From Ferrovibrio sp046297895 (GTDB taxonomy: Bacteria; Pseudomonadota; Alphaproteobacteria; Ferrovibrionales; Ferrovibrionaceae): a stretch of 64,000 nt of DNA. Below the pieces are notes generated by a model that saw only the letters and a program-made list of their open reading frames with translations, was not told where the DNA came from and did not search any database. Position 1 is the stretch's first letter. Each line of letters begins with the position of its first letter. Position numbers and translations under genes: made by a program. Location of the stretch: positions 186,001 through 250,000 of the forward strand of contig NZ_JBKBHC010000006.1 in the NCBI RefSeq assembly GCF_046297895.1. Direction: 5' to 3'. Shown here piece after piece: positions 17,675 through 25,516 of the stretch.

Positions 17675-17858
17675 TCCAGCCGGACGAGGTTTTCCAATCG
17701 CCATCGGACGCCGCCCAAACCGGGCCAATTCGACCAGGTTTGGGCATACCCGACCTGTTGGTTCGCCCATGCAACGGGTGGCCAGGGGGCGGATTCGCGA
17801 CGGCGCAGCTATGCACTAACAGAACATAAAGTGAAACTTTGGGTCTTCGAAGTTGGGC

Positions 17859-17888
17859 TTGACATTAAACTAAAAGGTTGAATATTTA
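17859..17888 (+). promoter_or_regulatory. Promoter of the arsR-SRPBCC operon, possibly leaderless
   Basis: A perfect TTGACA at 17859-17864 is followed 18 bases later by TATTTA at 17883-17888, in a sharply AT-rich patch. Transcription would start at or next to the ATG at 17895, so the mRNA may be leaderless. The patch between the elements is the likely autoregulatory ArsR site. Confidence 0.5.
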
Positions 17889-17894
17889 GCCGCC

Positions 17895-18272
17895 ATGCAG
17901 ACCGCGACCCCGATACCCGATCTTCAGATCACGGCTCTCGATCACACCCTGCTGGCGCTGGCCGACCCGACCCGCCGGGCCATCCTGCAGCGCCTGTCGG
18001 ACCAGGGCGGCGAGGCCCGCGTCACCGACCTGGCGTTGCCGTTCGCCATGTCGCTCAACGCGGTGTCGAAGCATATCCGCCTGCTGGAGCGCGCCGACCT
18101 GGTGCGCCGGCGCAGGCAGGGGCGGGAGCATCTGCTGAGTTTCAATCCGGCGCCGCTGACCCAGGCGGAACGCTGGATCGCCGAGCGCAAGGCGATGTGG
18201 GAACGCCGCCTCGACGCGCTGGGCGATTTCCTCAATGCGACCAAACCTGAGCAGGAAGGCAAAGCCCCATGA
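17895..18272 (+). CDS. ArsR-family winged-helix regulator
   Basis: A 125-residue ArsR/SmtB-fold repressor: LLALADPTRRAILQRLSDQG opens the winged helix and MSLNAVSKHIRLLERADLV is the recognition-helix region, followed by the wing RRRRQGREHLLSF. It lacks the metal-binding CxC signature of ArsR proper. It belongs to the common subgroup paired with SRPBCC proteins, here the next two genes; the stop overlaps the next start by four bases. It probably represses its own operon in response to an organic or redox signal rather than a metal. Confidence 0.88.
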   Translation: MQTATPIPDLQITALDHTLLALADPTRRAILQRLSDQGGEARVTDLALPFAMSLNAVSKHIRLLERADLVRRRRQGREHLLSFNPAPLTQAERWIAERKAMWERRLDALGDFLNATKPEQEGKAP

Positions 18273-18781
18273 GTCAGTCCATGAGCCAGCACCGCGTCAC
18301 CCATGCCGATTTCACCATCACCCGCGTCTATGATGCGGCGCCGGCGCGCGTTTATGCCGCCTTCGCCGATGCCGAGGCCAAGCGGCGCTGGTTCTACTGC
18401 CATCCCGAATGGCAGGTTGAGCATGACCTCGACTTCCGCCCCGGCGGCCGCGAGACCGTGCGCACCGGGCCGGGTGTCGGCACCGACGGCGGCGCTACTG
18501 GCAGCGGCGGCACCGTGCATCTCTGCGAGGCGCTTTATCACGATACCGTGCCGGGCCAGCGCATCGTCTGGTCCTATGCCATGCATCTGGATGCGCAGCG
18601 CATTTCCGTGTCGCTGGTGACCGTGCAGCTCGAGGCCGAGGACCATGGCCGCACGCGTCTGACCTTCACCGAGCAGGGCGCCTATCTGGATGGCTGGACC
18701 GACGTGGCCGGCCGCGAAGAAGGCACCCGCATCGGCCTCGACAACCTGGCACAAGACCTGCGCCGCCAGCAGGCGGCCTGA
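18269..18781 (+). CDS. SRPBCC (AHSA1-like) protein, first of a tandem pair
   Basis: A 170-residue START/Bet v1-fold protein of the AHSA1 group: FTITRVYDAAPARVYAAFADAEAKRRWF opens the fold, GGRETVR marks the first hairpin, and RTRLTFTEQGAYLDG the last strands before the C-terminal helix. The fold makes a hydrophobic cavity for small ligands. It is coupled to arsR by an ATGA overlap and followed after 23 bases by a related gene. The ligand is unknown. ATGs at 18269 and 18281 (MSQ repeated) are both possible starts. Confidence 0.85.
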   Translation: MSQSMSQHRVTHADFTITRVYDAAPARVYAAFADAEAKRRWFYCHPEWQVEHDLDFRPGGRETVRTGPGVGTDGGATGSGGTVHLCEALYHDTVPGQRIVWSYAMHLDAQRISVSLVTVQLEAEDHGRTRLTFTEQGAYLDGWTDVAGREEGTRIGLDNLAQDLRRQQAA

Positions 18782-18804
18782 TTGAAAGAGAAAGTAACAT
18801 CGCC

Positions 18805-19260
18805 ATGACCCAGCGTTCCGCCCTGCACAACACCTTCACCATCACCCGCGTCTACGACGCGCCGCCATCGCGCGTGTTCGCCGCCTTCGCCGATCCGAAG
18901 GCCAAGGCGAAATGGTTTTCGCCGCCGCCGGACTGGGTGGATGTGAAACAGAGCGTCGAGTTCCGCGTCGGCGGCCGCGAGCATAGCAGCGCCCGCGACA
19001 GCAGCGGCGTGATGCATGTGTTCGATTCGATCTATTACGACATCGTGCCGGATGCGCGCATCGTCTATGCCTATGACATGCACCTGAACGAGCAGCGCAT
19101 TTCCGTGTCGCTCACCACCATCGACCTGCAGGCGGAGGCGGGCGGCAGGACGAAGCTCACCTTCACCGAACAGGGCGTCTATCTCGACGGCTACGACGAT
19201 GCCAAGGCGCGCGAGGAAGGCACGACGTGGCTGCTCGGGAAGCTGGGGGAGACGCTGTAA
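18805..19260 (+). CDS. SRPBCC (AHSA1-like) protein, second of a tandem pair
   Basis: A 151-residue AHSA1-like protein clearly paralogous to its upstream neighbour: FTITRVYDAPPSRVFAAFADPKAKAKWF, the segment IVYAYDMHLNEQRISVSLTT and the ending KLTFTEQGVYLDGYDDA match residue by residue. It lacks the glycine-rich insertion (TDGGATGSGG) of the first copy. Together with arsR this makes a three-gene operon with a duplicated ligand-binding effector. Function is unknown. Confidence 0.85.
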   Translation: MTQRSALHNTFTITRVYDAPPSRVFAAFADPKAKAKWFSPPPDWVDVKQSVEFRVGGREHSSARDSSGVMHVFDSIYYDIVPDARIVYAYDMHLNEQRISVSLTTIDLQAEAGGRTKLTFTEQGVYLDGYDDAKAREEGTTWLLGKLGETL

Positions 19261-19381
19261 TACCGCATACGCATCGTCTGTCTGAAGAATGGCCTATCTG
19301 TGGTAACGCCATGCGGCGGTCTATTCGCCGCTGATCCCGGCGCATGAAACTGCTAGCATTCCCTGTGGCAAAGGGAATGCC

Positions 19382-19900
19382 ATGCGGACAGTCGGGGCGA
19401 CAAAAATAGAAACCGTGGAGGCGCCGGACGCGCTGGCCGACGAGCGCCTGCGCCGGCTCTATGCCCTGTGGCTTGAGGCGCATGACGAAAACCTGAAACC
19501 GCCCGGCCGCGCCTTTGTCGATCCGCTGCGGCTGCGCTTCATCATCGGCAATATCATGCTGATCGACGTGCAGCCCGAACCGCTGCGTTTTCATTACCGT
19601 CTGGCGGGCACCGATGTGGTGGATTACCTGGGCGTCGAGCTCACCGGCCTGTGGCTGGAGCAGCATCCCGATACGGGCCGCATCGACGAGATCGCGACAG
19701 CCTTCACCCTGGCATGGCGCAACCGATGCGCCGTGCATGTCACCTTCAAACTGCCCTCGTTCAAGCAGGTCTGGCCCTGCGAGGCGCTGGTGCTGCCGCT
19801 CTCGCCCATGCCGGGTGAAATGCCGCTCTTGATGGTGGGGCAGATATTCCCGAAGGACATGCCGCGCTTTAGCCGCAGGCAGGAAGATGAGACGGGGTGA
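19382..19900 (+). CDS. Small PAS-like orphan protein (copy 2 of 4)
   Basis: A 172-residue single-domain PAS-like protein (PAS_5 type). The helical start RLRRLYALWLEAHDEN is followed by DPLRLRFIIGNIMLIDVQPEPLRFHYRLAGTDVV, the most conserved part of the family, then the segment LWLEQHP and closing strands CEALVLPLSP and MPLLMVGQIFP. There is no signal peptide, membrane helix or output domain. It sits between the SRPBCC operon and the repeat island and appears monocistronic. It is probably a sensor or adaptor; the ligand is unknown. Confidence 0.72.
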   Translation: MRTVGATKIETVEAPDALADERLRRLYALWLEAHDENLKPPGRAFVDPLRLRFIIGNIMLIDVQPEPLRFHYRLAGTDVVDYLGVELTGLWLEQHPDTGRIDEIATAFTLAWRNRCAVHVTFKLPSFKQVWPCEALVLPLSPMPGEMPLLMVGQIFPKDMPRFSRRQEDETG

Positions 19901-19916
19901 GGGACGATATCTTGAA

Positions 19917-19953
19917 CCGTCATGCTCGGGCTTGGCCCGAGCATCCACGAGTT
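19917..19953 (+). repeat. Covarying palindromic repeat, copy A
   Basis: A 37-bp element with a perfect 10-bp stem (19922-19931 with 19935-19944) and TTG loop, flanked by CCGTC and CCACGAGTT. It is identical to copy B at 20359-20395 and ends six bases before the stop of the GIY-YIG gene. Confidence 0.85.
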
Positions 19954-19958
19954 ACTTT

Positions 19959-20243
19959 TTAAAGCGTTTCATAAAGATCATTCCAGTCCGGATTGAGCGC
20001 ATGGATCAGCCGCACCTTCCAGGCGCGCGGCCAGCGTTTCAGCGTCTTCTCGCGCCGGATCGCATCGGTGATGCTGGCATGCTCCTCGGCATAGACCAGC
20101 CGTTTAAGACCGTATGTCTTGCTGAAACCTTCGATCAGCCCTTCGCGATGCTCATGGGCGCGGCGGCGGATATCGGCCGTGACGCCCACATAGATCGTGC
20201 CGTTGGGTTTGTTCGAAACGATATAGACCCAGCCACCGGACAT
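19959..20243 (-). CDS. Single-domain GIY-YIG nuclease-family protein
   Basis: A 94-residue protein with the GIY-YIG core as WVYIVSN and IYVGVTADIRRRAHEH, and the downstream segment RLVYAEEHASITDAIRREKTLKRW, which holds the catalytic Glu region of the UvrC/YhbQ-like group. The ATG at 20243 gives the standard short family N-terminus. It is framed by two identical 37-bp palindromic repeats, one at each end. Such single-domain proteins are common in alphaproteobacteria and often lie next to palindromic repeats; whether they act on them is untested here. Confidence 0.85.
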   Translation of the reverse strand: MSGGWVYIVSNKPNGTIYVGVTADIRRRAHEHREGLIEGFSKTYGLKRLVYAEEHASITDAIRREKTLKRWPRAWKVRLIHALNPDWNDLYETL

Positions 20244-20316
20244 GCGGCAGGATTGCGTGGGGCGAAGTGGTCGGCAAGGGGAAAGTTGTGGGTTCCCGCA
20301 TGGCTCATCACCAGAA

Positions 20317-20331
20317 CCGTCATGCCCGGGT
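20317..20331 (+). repeat. Partial copy of the palindromic repeat
   Basis: CCGTCATGCCCGGG here matches the left arm of the 37-bp repeat family with changed stem bases and lacks the loop and right arm. It lies between the GIY-YIG start and copy B. Confidence 0.5.
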
Positions 20332-20358
20332 GGTAAAGGCAAACACCGCGACTATCAC

Positions 20359-20395
20359 CCGTCATGCTCGGGCTTGGCCCGAGCATCCACGAGTT
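20359..20395 (+). repeat. Covarying palindromic repeat, copy B
   Basis: Identical over 37 bp to copy A, in the same orientation, 405 bp downstream of its end. The stem is 20364-20373 with 20377-20386 and the loop is TTG. It ends 42 bp before the start of the AT-rich gene. Confidence 0.85.
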
Positions 20396-20437
20396 TTTAT
20401 CTCGGGTCGAATTTTTGGAATAAGTGGGGGGAGAGAT

Positions 20438-21037
20438 ATGGACACTGGTGACTTGGCAACATGGGCTGCAACATTCGTTTCTGTTGCGGCAATGGTTTTA
20501 TCTATTTTGGCTTCAAAAGATGCCAATAAAAAGCAAGAAGAAGTCGCGGCTCTAACAAAAAGGAATCTTGATCTATTTGAGAAACAGCATCAATTAAAGC
20601 TTAAGTCTTGGACTGAGCAATATTTCTCCGATGTAAGAAATTGGGCGGAACAAGTGTGCGGTTTGATATCTGAAGGGTGCCATATAGTTAACCATCCTAA
20701 TGAAAACGAAGAACGTGCATTTGATGTATTAATCCGATTGAGTGCTTTAATCGACACTGGCCGGTGGTACTTCCCGAACCAGTGGAGTGATGAATATGGC
20801 ACGCATAAACCAGCAGCATATAGAGGTCTAAGGCAACCGGTCTTGGATTGTCTAGTGGATGCTTATGATTGCTTGGCCTCTGATGAAGCAATGGATAAGA
20901 AGTCAAGATTGATTGAGATTCAGAGAGATTTTGTTAGTCATATCCAAACAGTTTTGGACCCAAGAAAAAGAGAGCATGAGATTACGAAAGTGCTTAAAGA
21001 GTTTGAGGTATCAGAGCGACTTCGAAATGCGCCATAA
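20438..21037 (+). CDS. AT-rich orphan protein with N-terminal membrane helix
   Basis: A 199-residue protein of unrecognised family. One membrane helix (about residues 7-25, WAATFVSVAAMVLSILAS) is followed by a charged, helical, probably coiled stretch (KKQEEVAALTKRNLDLFEKQ) and a mainly helical cytoplasmic body. Codon use is strikingly AT-rich (AAA, GAT, TTT, AGA) against the GC-rich neighbours, a clear sign of recent transfer. The ATG at 20438 has a GGGGGAGAG ribosome site. It lies exactly between repeat copy B and inverted copy C. Defence-island proteins with this architecture exist, but no function can be assigned. Confidence 0.75.
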   Translation: MDTGDLATWAATFVSVAAMVLSILASKDANKKQEEVAALTKRNLDLFEKQHQLKLKSWTEQYFSDVRNWAEQVCGLISEGCHIVNHPNENEERAFDVLIRLSALIDTGRWYFPNQWSDEYGTHKPAAYRGLRQPVLDCLVDAYDCLASDEAMDKKSRLIEIQRDFVSHIQTVLDPRKREHEITKVLKEFEVSERLRNAP

Positions 21038-21038
21038 A

Positions 21039-21075
21039 AAACTCGTGGATGCCACGCCCAAGGCGTGGCATGACG
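21039..21075 (-). repeat. Covarying palindromic repeat, inverted copy C
   Basis: On the minus strand this reads CGTC, stem, TTG, stem, CCACGAGTTT, the same plan as copies A and B. The ten-base stem (21049-21058 with 21062-21071) differs at several positions, yet both arms have changed together so pairing stays perfect. It starts right after the stop of the AT-rich gene. Confidence 0.8.
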
Positions 21076-21358
21076 ATATGGGGAGAGTGGTCAAGGCGTG
21101 GCATGACGGTTGAGGGTGAGCGGTTAGGTTGCGGTATGAAGTAGGGCCGGGGCATGACGATTGAGGGGCGGAAGGACCGGGCCTAACCCCCTGAACAGCC
21201 TGTTCCTCCTGTCCTCCGCTTGACGCCCGCCGCGTCTGCGCCTATACCCCGCCGCAGCAGGGCCGGCGGATGATGGTCGCCATTCCCTGATCGGCCCTGA
21301 CTATGCTGGGTGGGCCGTTGCGATATCGCCGCCCTCGTATCCCGGAAGACTGGATTAC
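21076..21358. other. Intergenic region with two half-copies of the palindromic repeat
   Basis: No gene is seen here. Half-copies of the repeat right arm lie at 21092-21108 (CAAGGCGTGGCATGACG) and 21145-21159 (ending GGGGCATGACG). The remainder leads into the helicase gene; I see no confident promoter. Confidence 0.5.
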
Positions 21359-23227
21359 ATGACCGATTCCCAAAACGCCGCCTTTGCCGGCGTCGTGCCG
21401 CCTTTGGCGCAGGCTTTGGCCGCGCGTGGCTATGCCACGCTCACCCCCGTACAGCTCGCCGTGCTGGGCCCCAATCTCACCGAGGCCGACCTGCTGGTCT
21501 CGGCCCAGACCGGATCGGGCAAGACGGTGGCCTTCGGCATGGCCATCGCGCCCACTTTGTTGCAGGGCTCGGATGGCTTCGAGCCCTTTCGGCCGGGCGG
21601 CTGGGCGCCGCCGCTGGCGCTGATCATCGCGCCCACGCGTGAACTGGCCCTGCAGGTCTGCCGCGAACTCGAGTGGCTCTATGCCCCCACCAACGCCCGC
21701 GTGGTCTCCTGCGTCGGCGGCATGGACATGCGCACCGAGCGCCAGGCGCTGAATGCCGGCGCCCATATCGTGGTCGGCACGCCGGGCCGCCTGCGCGACC
21801 ATATCGAGCGCGGCGCCCTGGATATCGGCGCGCTCCGCGCCGTGGTGCTGGACGAAGCCGACGAGATGCTCGACCTCGGTTTCCGCGAGGATCTGGAATT
21901 TATCCTTGACGCCGCGCCGCCCGAGCGCCGCACCCTGCTGTTCTCGGCCACCGTGCCCAAACCCATCGCCATGCTGGCCAAACGCTTCCAGCGCGATGCG
22001 GTGCGCATTTCCACGGCGCAGGAAAAGACCCAGCATGTGGATATCGAATACCGCGTGCTGGCCGTGGCGCCAAACGAGCGCGAGAATGCCATCATCAACG
22101 TGCTGCGGTTTTTCGACGCCAAGAGCACCATGGTGTTCTGCGGCACCCGCATGGCGGTGACGCATCTGGCCGCGCGGCTGGGCAATCGCGGCTTTGCCGT
22201 GGTGGCGCTGTCGGGCGAGCTGTCGCAGACCGAACGCACCCATGCCCTGCAGGCGATGCGCGACGGCCGCGCCCGGGTCTGCGTGGCGACTGACGTGGCG
22301 GCGCGCGGCATCGACCTGCCGGGCCTGGATCTGGTGGTGCATGCCGATCCGCCGGTGAATGCCGACACTTTGCTGCACCGTTCGGGCCGCACCGGCCGCG
22401 CCGGCAACAAGGGCATCTGCGTGGTGCTGGCGCCGCATAACCGCAAGCGCGGCGTGCAGCGCCTGTTGCAGGAGGCCAAGATCGTGGCGCAATGGGGCAC
22501 GCCGCCGCGCGCCGCCGACATTCTCGCTGCCGACCGCACGCGCATCCTCAACGATGCCAGCCTGTTGGCCGATGTCACCGACGACGAGCGTGCTTTTGCC
22601 ACCGAGCTGCTGGCTTTGCATGGCGCGGAGAAAGTAGCTGCGGCTTACCTGCGGCTGCAGCAGGCCAACCGGCCCGCGCCGGAGGAACTGCTGGATATCG
22701 CGCCGGAGCCGGAATTCCTGCCCAGGCCGCGTCGCGAGTATGGCAGCGGCGAAAGCCGGGGCGGCGTGTGGTTCAGCATCTCGGCCGGGCACAAGCAGAA
22801 TGCCGAGCCGCGCTGGCTGCTGCCGCTGATCTGCCGGGTTGGCCATATCACCCGCCGCGATGTCGGCGCGATCAAGATTTTCCACACCGAAAGCCAGTTC
22901 GAGATTTCGGCCGAGGCGGCCGAACGCTTTGCCGCGCAGATCGAGCGCGAGGGCACCGGCGAGAAGCAGATCACAATCACGCGGCTGCCCAATGGGCCTA
23001 CGGAACAGGCCGCCGAGGCCCGTCCGCGCGAGGATGCCAAGCCGTACAAAAAGACGCCCTACAAGCCGGGGCAGTACAAGGGCGGCCAAGATAAGTTCGC
23101 GGGCGGCAAGTTCGCGGGGGGCAAGCCCCGGGGCGACAAAGAGGGCGGGGCCGGCAAACCCTTCAAGCCGAGTTTTGCCGGCAAGGCCGGCGGGCCGAAA
23201 TTCAAGAAGCGCGACCACAAGGCCTAA
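21359..23227 (+). CDS. DEAD-box ATP-dependent RNA helicase
   Basis: A 622-residue helicase with the Q-motif region TPVQLAVLGPN, Walker A AQTGSGKT, APTRELA, TPGRL, DEAD motif VLDEADEML, SAT and the domain-2 motifs ATDVAARGIDLPG and HRSGRTGRAG. After about residue 460 a DbpA-type RNA-binding domain is visible (WFSISAGHKQNAEPRWLLPL), then a Lys/Gly-rich tail with repeated KFAGGK and YKxGQYKGG units. It probably remodels rRNA or mRNA structure in ribosome assembly, turnover or cold adaptation. No cold-shock leader could be confirmed. Confidence 0.92.
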   Translation: MTDSQNAAFAGVVPPLAQALAARGYATLTPVQLAVLGPNLTEADLLVSAQTGSGKTVAFGMAIAPTLLQGSDGFEPFRPGGWAPPLALIIAPTRELALQVCRELEWLYAPTNARVVSCVGGMDMRTERQALNAGAHIVVGTPGRLRDHIERGALDIGALRAVVLDEADEMLDLGFREDLEFILDAAPPERRTLLFSATVPKPIAMLAKRFQRDAVRISTAQEKTQHVDIEYRVLAVAPNERENAIINVLRFFDAKSTMVFCGTRMAVTHLAARLGNRGFAVVALSGELSQTERTHALQAMRDGRARVCVATDVAARGIDLPGLDLVVHADPPVNADTLLHRSGRTGRAGNKGICVVLAPHNRKRGVQRLLQEAKIVAQWGTPPRAADILAADRTRILNDASLLADVTDDERAFATELLALHGAEKVAAAYLRLQQANRPAPEELLDIAPEPEFLPRPRREYGSGESRGGVWFSISAGHKQNAEPRWLLPLICRVGHITRRDVGAIKIFHTESQFEISAEAAERFAAQIEREGTGEKQITITRLPNGPTEQAAEARPREDAKPYKKTPYKPGQYKGGQDKFAGGKFAGGKPRGDKEGGAGKPFKPSFAGKAGGPKFKKRDHKA

Positions 23228-23269
23228 ATTGCCGCTGACTTGGGCGGGCGGCCATGGCATGACTAAGCC

Positions 23270-23896
23270 ATGCTACTCACCCTGTTCGATTATCTCGGCA
23301 CTTTCGTCTTTGCGCTCTCTGGCGCCACGGCCGGCGTGCGCCGGCGGCTGGATGTGTTCGGCGTGCTGGTACTGGCCTTCGCCGCGGCTTCAGCCGGCGG
23401 CATGCTGCGCGATGTGCTGATCGGCGCCCTGCCGCCAGCGGCGTTGCGCGACTGGCAATATCTGGCGATTGCGGTGGCGGCCGGCCTGATCGTGTTTTTC
23501 TTCCATGCCCAGGTCGAGCGGCTGAAGCATCCGGTGCAGATCTTCGATGCCGCCGGCCTGGCGCTGTTTGCTGTGCTGGGCGCGCAGAAGGCGCTGGCCT
23601 ACGGCCTCAATCCGCTGGCGGCCGCCCTGCTGGGCACGCTCAGCGGCATCGGCGGCGGCATGGCGCGCGACATCCTGCTGGCCGAAATCCCCACCGTGCT
23701 GCGCGCCGAGGTCTATGCCGTGGCCGCCCTGGCCGGTGCGGCCGTGGTGGTGGCTCTGCAGCATGCCGGCCTCGATCCCAATGCCGGTGTGATCGCCGGC
23801 GGCGTGCTGTGCTTCGTGATCCGCATCGCAGCCCTGCGGCGCGGCTGGCGCCTGGCGGTGGCGCAGCCGAAGGACGGCGAGCCTCAGAACCGGTAA
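23270..23896 (+). CDS. TRIC-family trimeric intracellular cation channel (UPF0126/YicG-like)
   Basis: A 208-residue membrane protein with seven predicted helices built as two inverted repeats. Each half has the GGMxRD signature: SAGGMLRDVLIG in the first and IGGGMARDILLAEIPTVLR in the second, typical of bacterial TRIC proteins. It likely conducts potassium or other cations, possibly coupled to proline or glycine metabolism in some relatives. Its 3' end overlaps the convergent class II aldolase gene by 13 bases. Confidence 0.9.
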   Translation: MLLTLFDYLGTFVFALSGATAGVRRRLDVFGVLVLAFAAASAGGMLRDVLIGALPPAALRDWQYLAIAVAAGLIVFFFHAQVERLKHPVQIFDAAGLALFAVLGAQKALAYGLNPLAAALLGTLSGIGGGMARDILLAEIPTVLRAEVYAVAALAGAAVVVALQHAGLDPNAGVIAGGVLCFVIRIAALRRGWRLAVAQPKDGEPQNR

Positions 23897-24675
23897 TCCG
23901 GCTGCTCGCGGTCGAGTTGGCGTTTGCAGCTTTCCAGATGCAGGCGGGCGGATTCCCGGTCGCCCTCGCGCATCTGCGCATAGGTGGCCTCGGCGATCTG
24001 CTGCGGCACCGGCATCACCTTGCGGCCCGTCGCCATGGCAATGCACTGCACCTGGCAGGCGCGCTCCAGGTAGTACAGATCGTCCCAGGCTTCGGCGATG
24101 GTGGGCGCCAGCACCATCACGCCATGGTGGCGCATGAAGATGATGTCGGCATCATTCACACTGGCAGCGATGCGGTCACCCTCGGCATGATCCAGCGCCA
24201 GGCCGTTATAATCCGCATCCACCTTGGTGCGGCCGTAGAATTTCAGTGCGGTCTGGCCGGCAAAGATCAGCGGCTCGCCTTCGGTCATGCACAGGGCCGT
24301 CGCATAGGGCATGTGGGTGTGGAAGGCGACGCGGGCGCGCGGCACGCGCATATGCATGCGGGCATGGATGAAAAACGCCGTCGCTTCCGGCTGCCCCTGA
24401 CCGGCAATCACGTTGCCGTGGAAGTCGCAGACCAGCAGGCTGGAGGCGCTGACTTCCGAAAAGGCCTGGCCATAGGGATTGACCAGGAAGAGGTCGTCAT
24501 GGCCCGGCAGCACGGCGGAGAAATGGTTGCAGATGCCTTCATGCATGCCGTGTTTCGCTGCCATGCGGAAGCAGGCGGCGAGGTCGACGCGGGCCTGGCG
24601 GATTTCGGGCGTGTCGAGATCGGGACGGTTATGGCCGGTTTGCACGGCAGGGCGGGGATCGAGGGCATGGGCCAT
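23884..24675 (-). CDS. Class II aldolase/adducin-family protein
   Basis: A 263-residue member of the FucA/AraD fold. Zinc ligands are expected at the HTH pair in VAFHTHMPYATAL and the later His in IIFMRHHGVMVL; the phosphate-loop region is HEGICNHFSAVLPG. The ATG at 24675 has GGAG seven bases upstream. The family ranges from sugar-phosphate aldolases to non-catalytic adducin-like proteins, and with no sugar kinase or isomerase nearby the substrate is unclear. Its 3' end overlaps the TRIC gene. Confidence 0.85.
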   Translation of the reverse strand: MAHALDPRPAVQTGHNRPDLDTPEIRQARVDLAACFRMAAKHGMHEGICNHFSAVLPGHDDLFLVNPYGQAFSEVSASSLLVCDFHGNVIAGQGQPEATAFFIHARMHMRVPRARVAFHTHMPYATALCMTEGEPLIFAGQTALKFYGRTKVDADYNGLALDHAEGDRIAASVNDADIIFMRHHGVMVLAPTIAEAWDDLYYLERACQVQCIAMATGRKVMPVPQQIAEATYAQMREGDRESARLHLESCKRQLDREQPDYRF

Positions 24676-24826
24676 GGGGCGGCTCCGCAGATGAAGACAG
24701 TGCAGACTCTGGCACAGCCGCGATCTGCGTGAAAGCGACGGGAATGCAGGGATACAATTCCGCTGTTGCCGCCCCGCCGGGCCTGCGGCAGGCTGAATGC
24801 GACAATCACCAGACGGGACAAAGGCG

Positions 24827-25510
24827 ATGTCGCTGCAGATCGGTTTCCTGCTGTTTCCCAATTTGACCCAGCTCGACCTGACCGGGCCATGGGAAGTGTT
24901 CTCCAAACTTCCCGGTACCACCTGCCACCTGCTGGCGCCGGCGCTGGACCCTGTGCGCAGCTCCAGTGGCGGGCTTACCATCCTGCCGACCACGCGCTAT
25001 GCCGATTGCCCGCAGCTCGACGTGGTCTGTGTGCCGGGTGGGCCTGGGCATCTGCAGGCCATGGAAGCCGCCGCCACGCTGGATTTCCTGAAATCCCAGG
25101 CGCCGGGCTGCCGGTTTGTCACAGCGGTGTGCACCGGCGCGCTCGTGCTGGCGGCAGCCGGGCTGCTGCGCGGCTATCGCGCCACCACGCACTGGATGTC
25201 GCTGGAACGCCTGGCGGCCTTCGGTGCCACGCCCGTCTCCGAACGCGTAGTGATCGACCGCAACCGCGTGACCGGCGGCGGCGTCACGGCCGGCATCGAT
25301 TTCGGACTGACACTGGTGGCCATGCTGGCCGGCGAGACGCTGGCGCGGGAAATCCAGCTCCAGATCGAATACGAACCGCAGCCGCCTTACGGCGGTTCGC
25401 CGGCCACCGCCGACCCCGCCACGGTGGCCAGCCTGCGCGGCCGGCTGGGCGCCTATGCGACCGCGATGGCGGAAGCCGATGCGCGGGCGCTGGCACGGTT
25501 GAACGGCTAA
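24827..25510 (+). CDS. DJ-1/PfpI-family protein, isonitrile-hydratase-like
   Basis: A 227-residue protein with the DJ-1/PfpI fold. The nucleophile-elbow Cys is in AVCTGALVLAAAGLL, the preceding acidic residue lies in DLTGPWEVF, and DFGLTLVAMLAGE closes the core. The pattern resembles cyclohexyl-isocyanide hydratase (InhA) and the glutamine amidotransferase-like domain of GATase-AraC regulators, but there is no HTH domain here. The start at 24827 has AAAGG upstream. It is divergent from the aldolase and converges on trkH after six bases. Confidence 0.82.
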   Translation: MSLQIGFLLFPNLTQLDLTGPWEVFSKLPGTTCHLLAPALDPVRSSSGGLTILPTTRYADCPQLDVVCVPGGPGHLQAMEAAATLDFLKSQAPGCRFVTAVCTGALVLAAAGLLRGYRATTHWMSLERLAAFGATPVSERVVIDRNRVTGGGVTAGIDFGLTLVAMLAGETLAREIQLQIEYEPQPPYGGSPATADPATVASLRGRLGAYATAMAEADARALARLNG

Positions 25511-25516
25511 TAGGGT

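Noticed and set aside
20438..21037. Prophage or insertion-sequence remnant
   Set aside because: No integrase, transposase, terminal repeats of IS type or phage structural gene is near; only base composition is foreign.
19917..21159. Possible CRISPR array
   Set aside because: Only three full copies, in mixed orientation, with unequal gene-bearing spacers and covarying stems; this is a dispersed palindromic repeat family.
21242..23260. Long minus-strand open frame opposite the DEAD-box helicase
   Set aside because: It lies fully over a clear helicase gene, has low-complexity Arg/Ala/Gly/His composition and no family motif; it is an antisense shadow caused by high GC.
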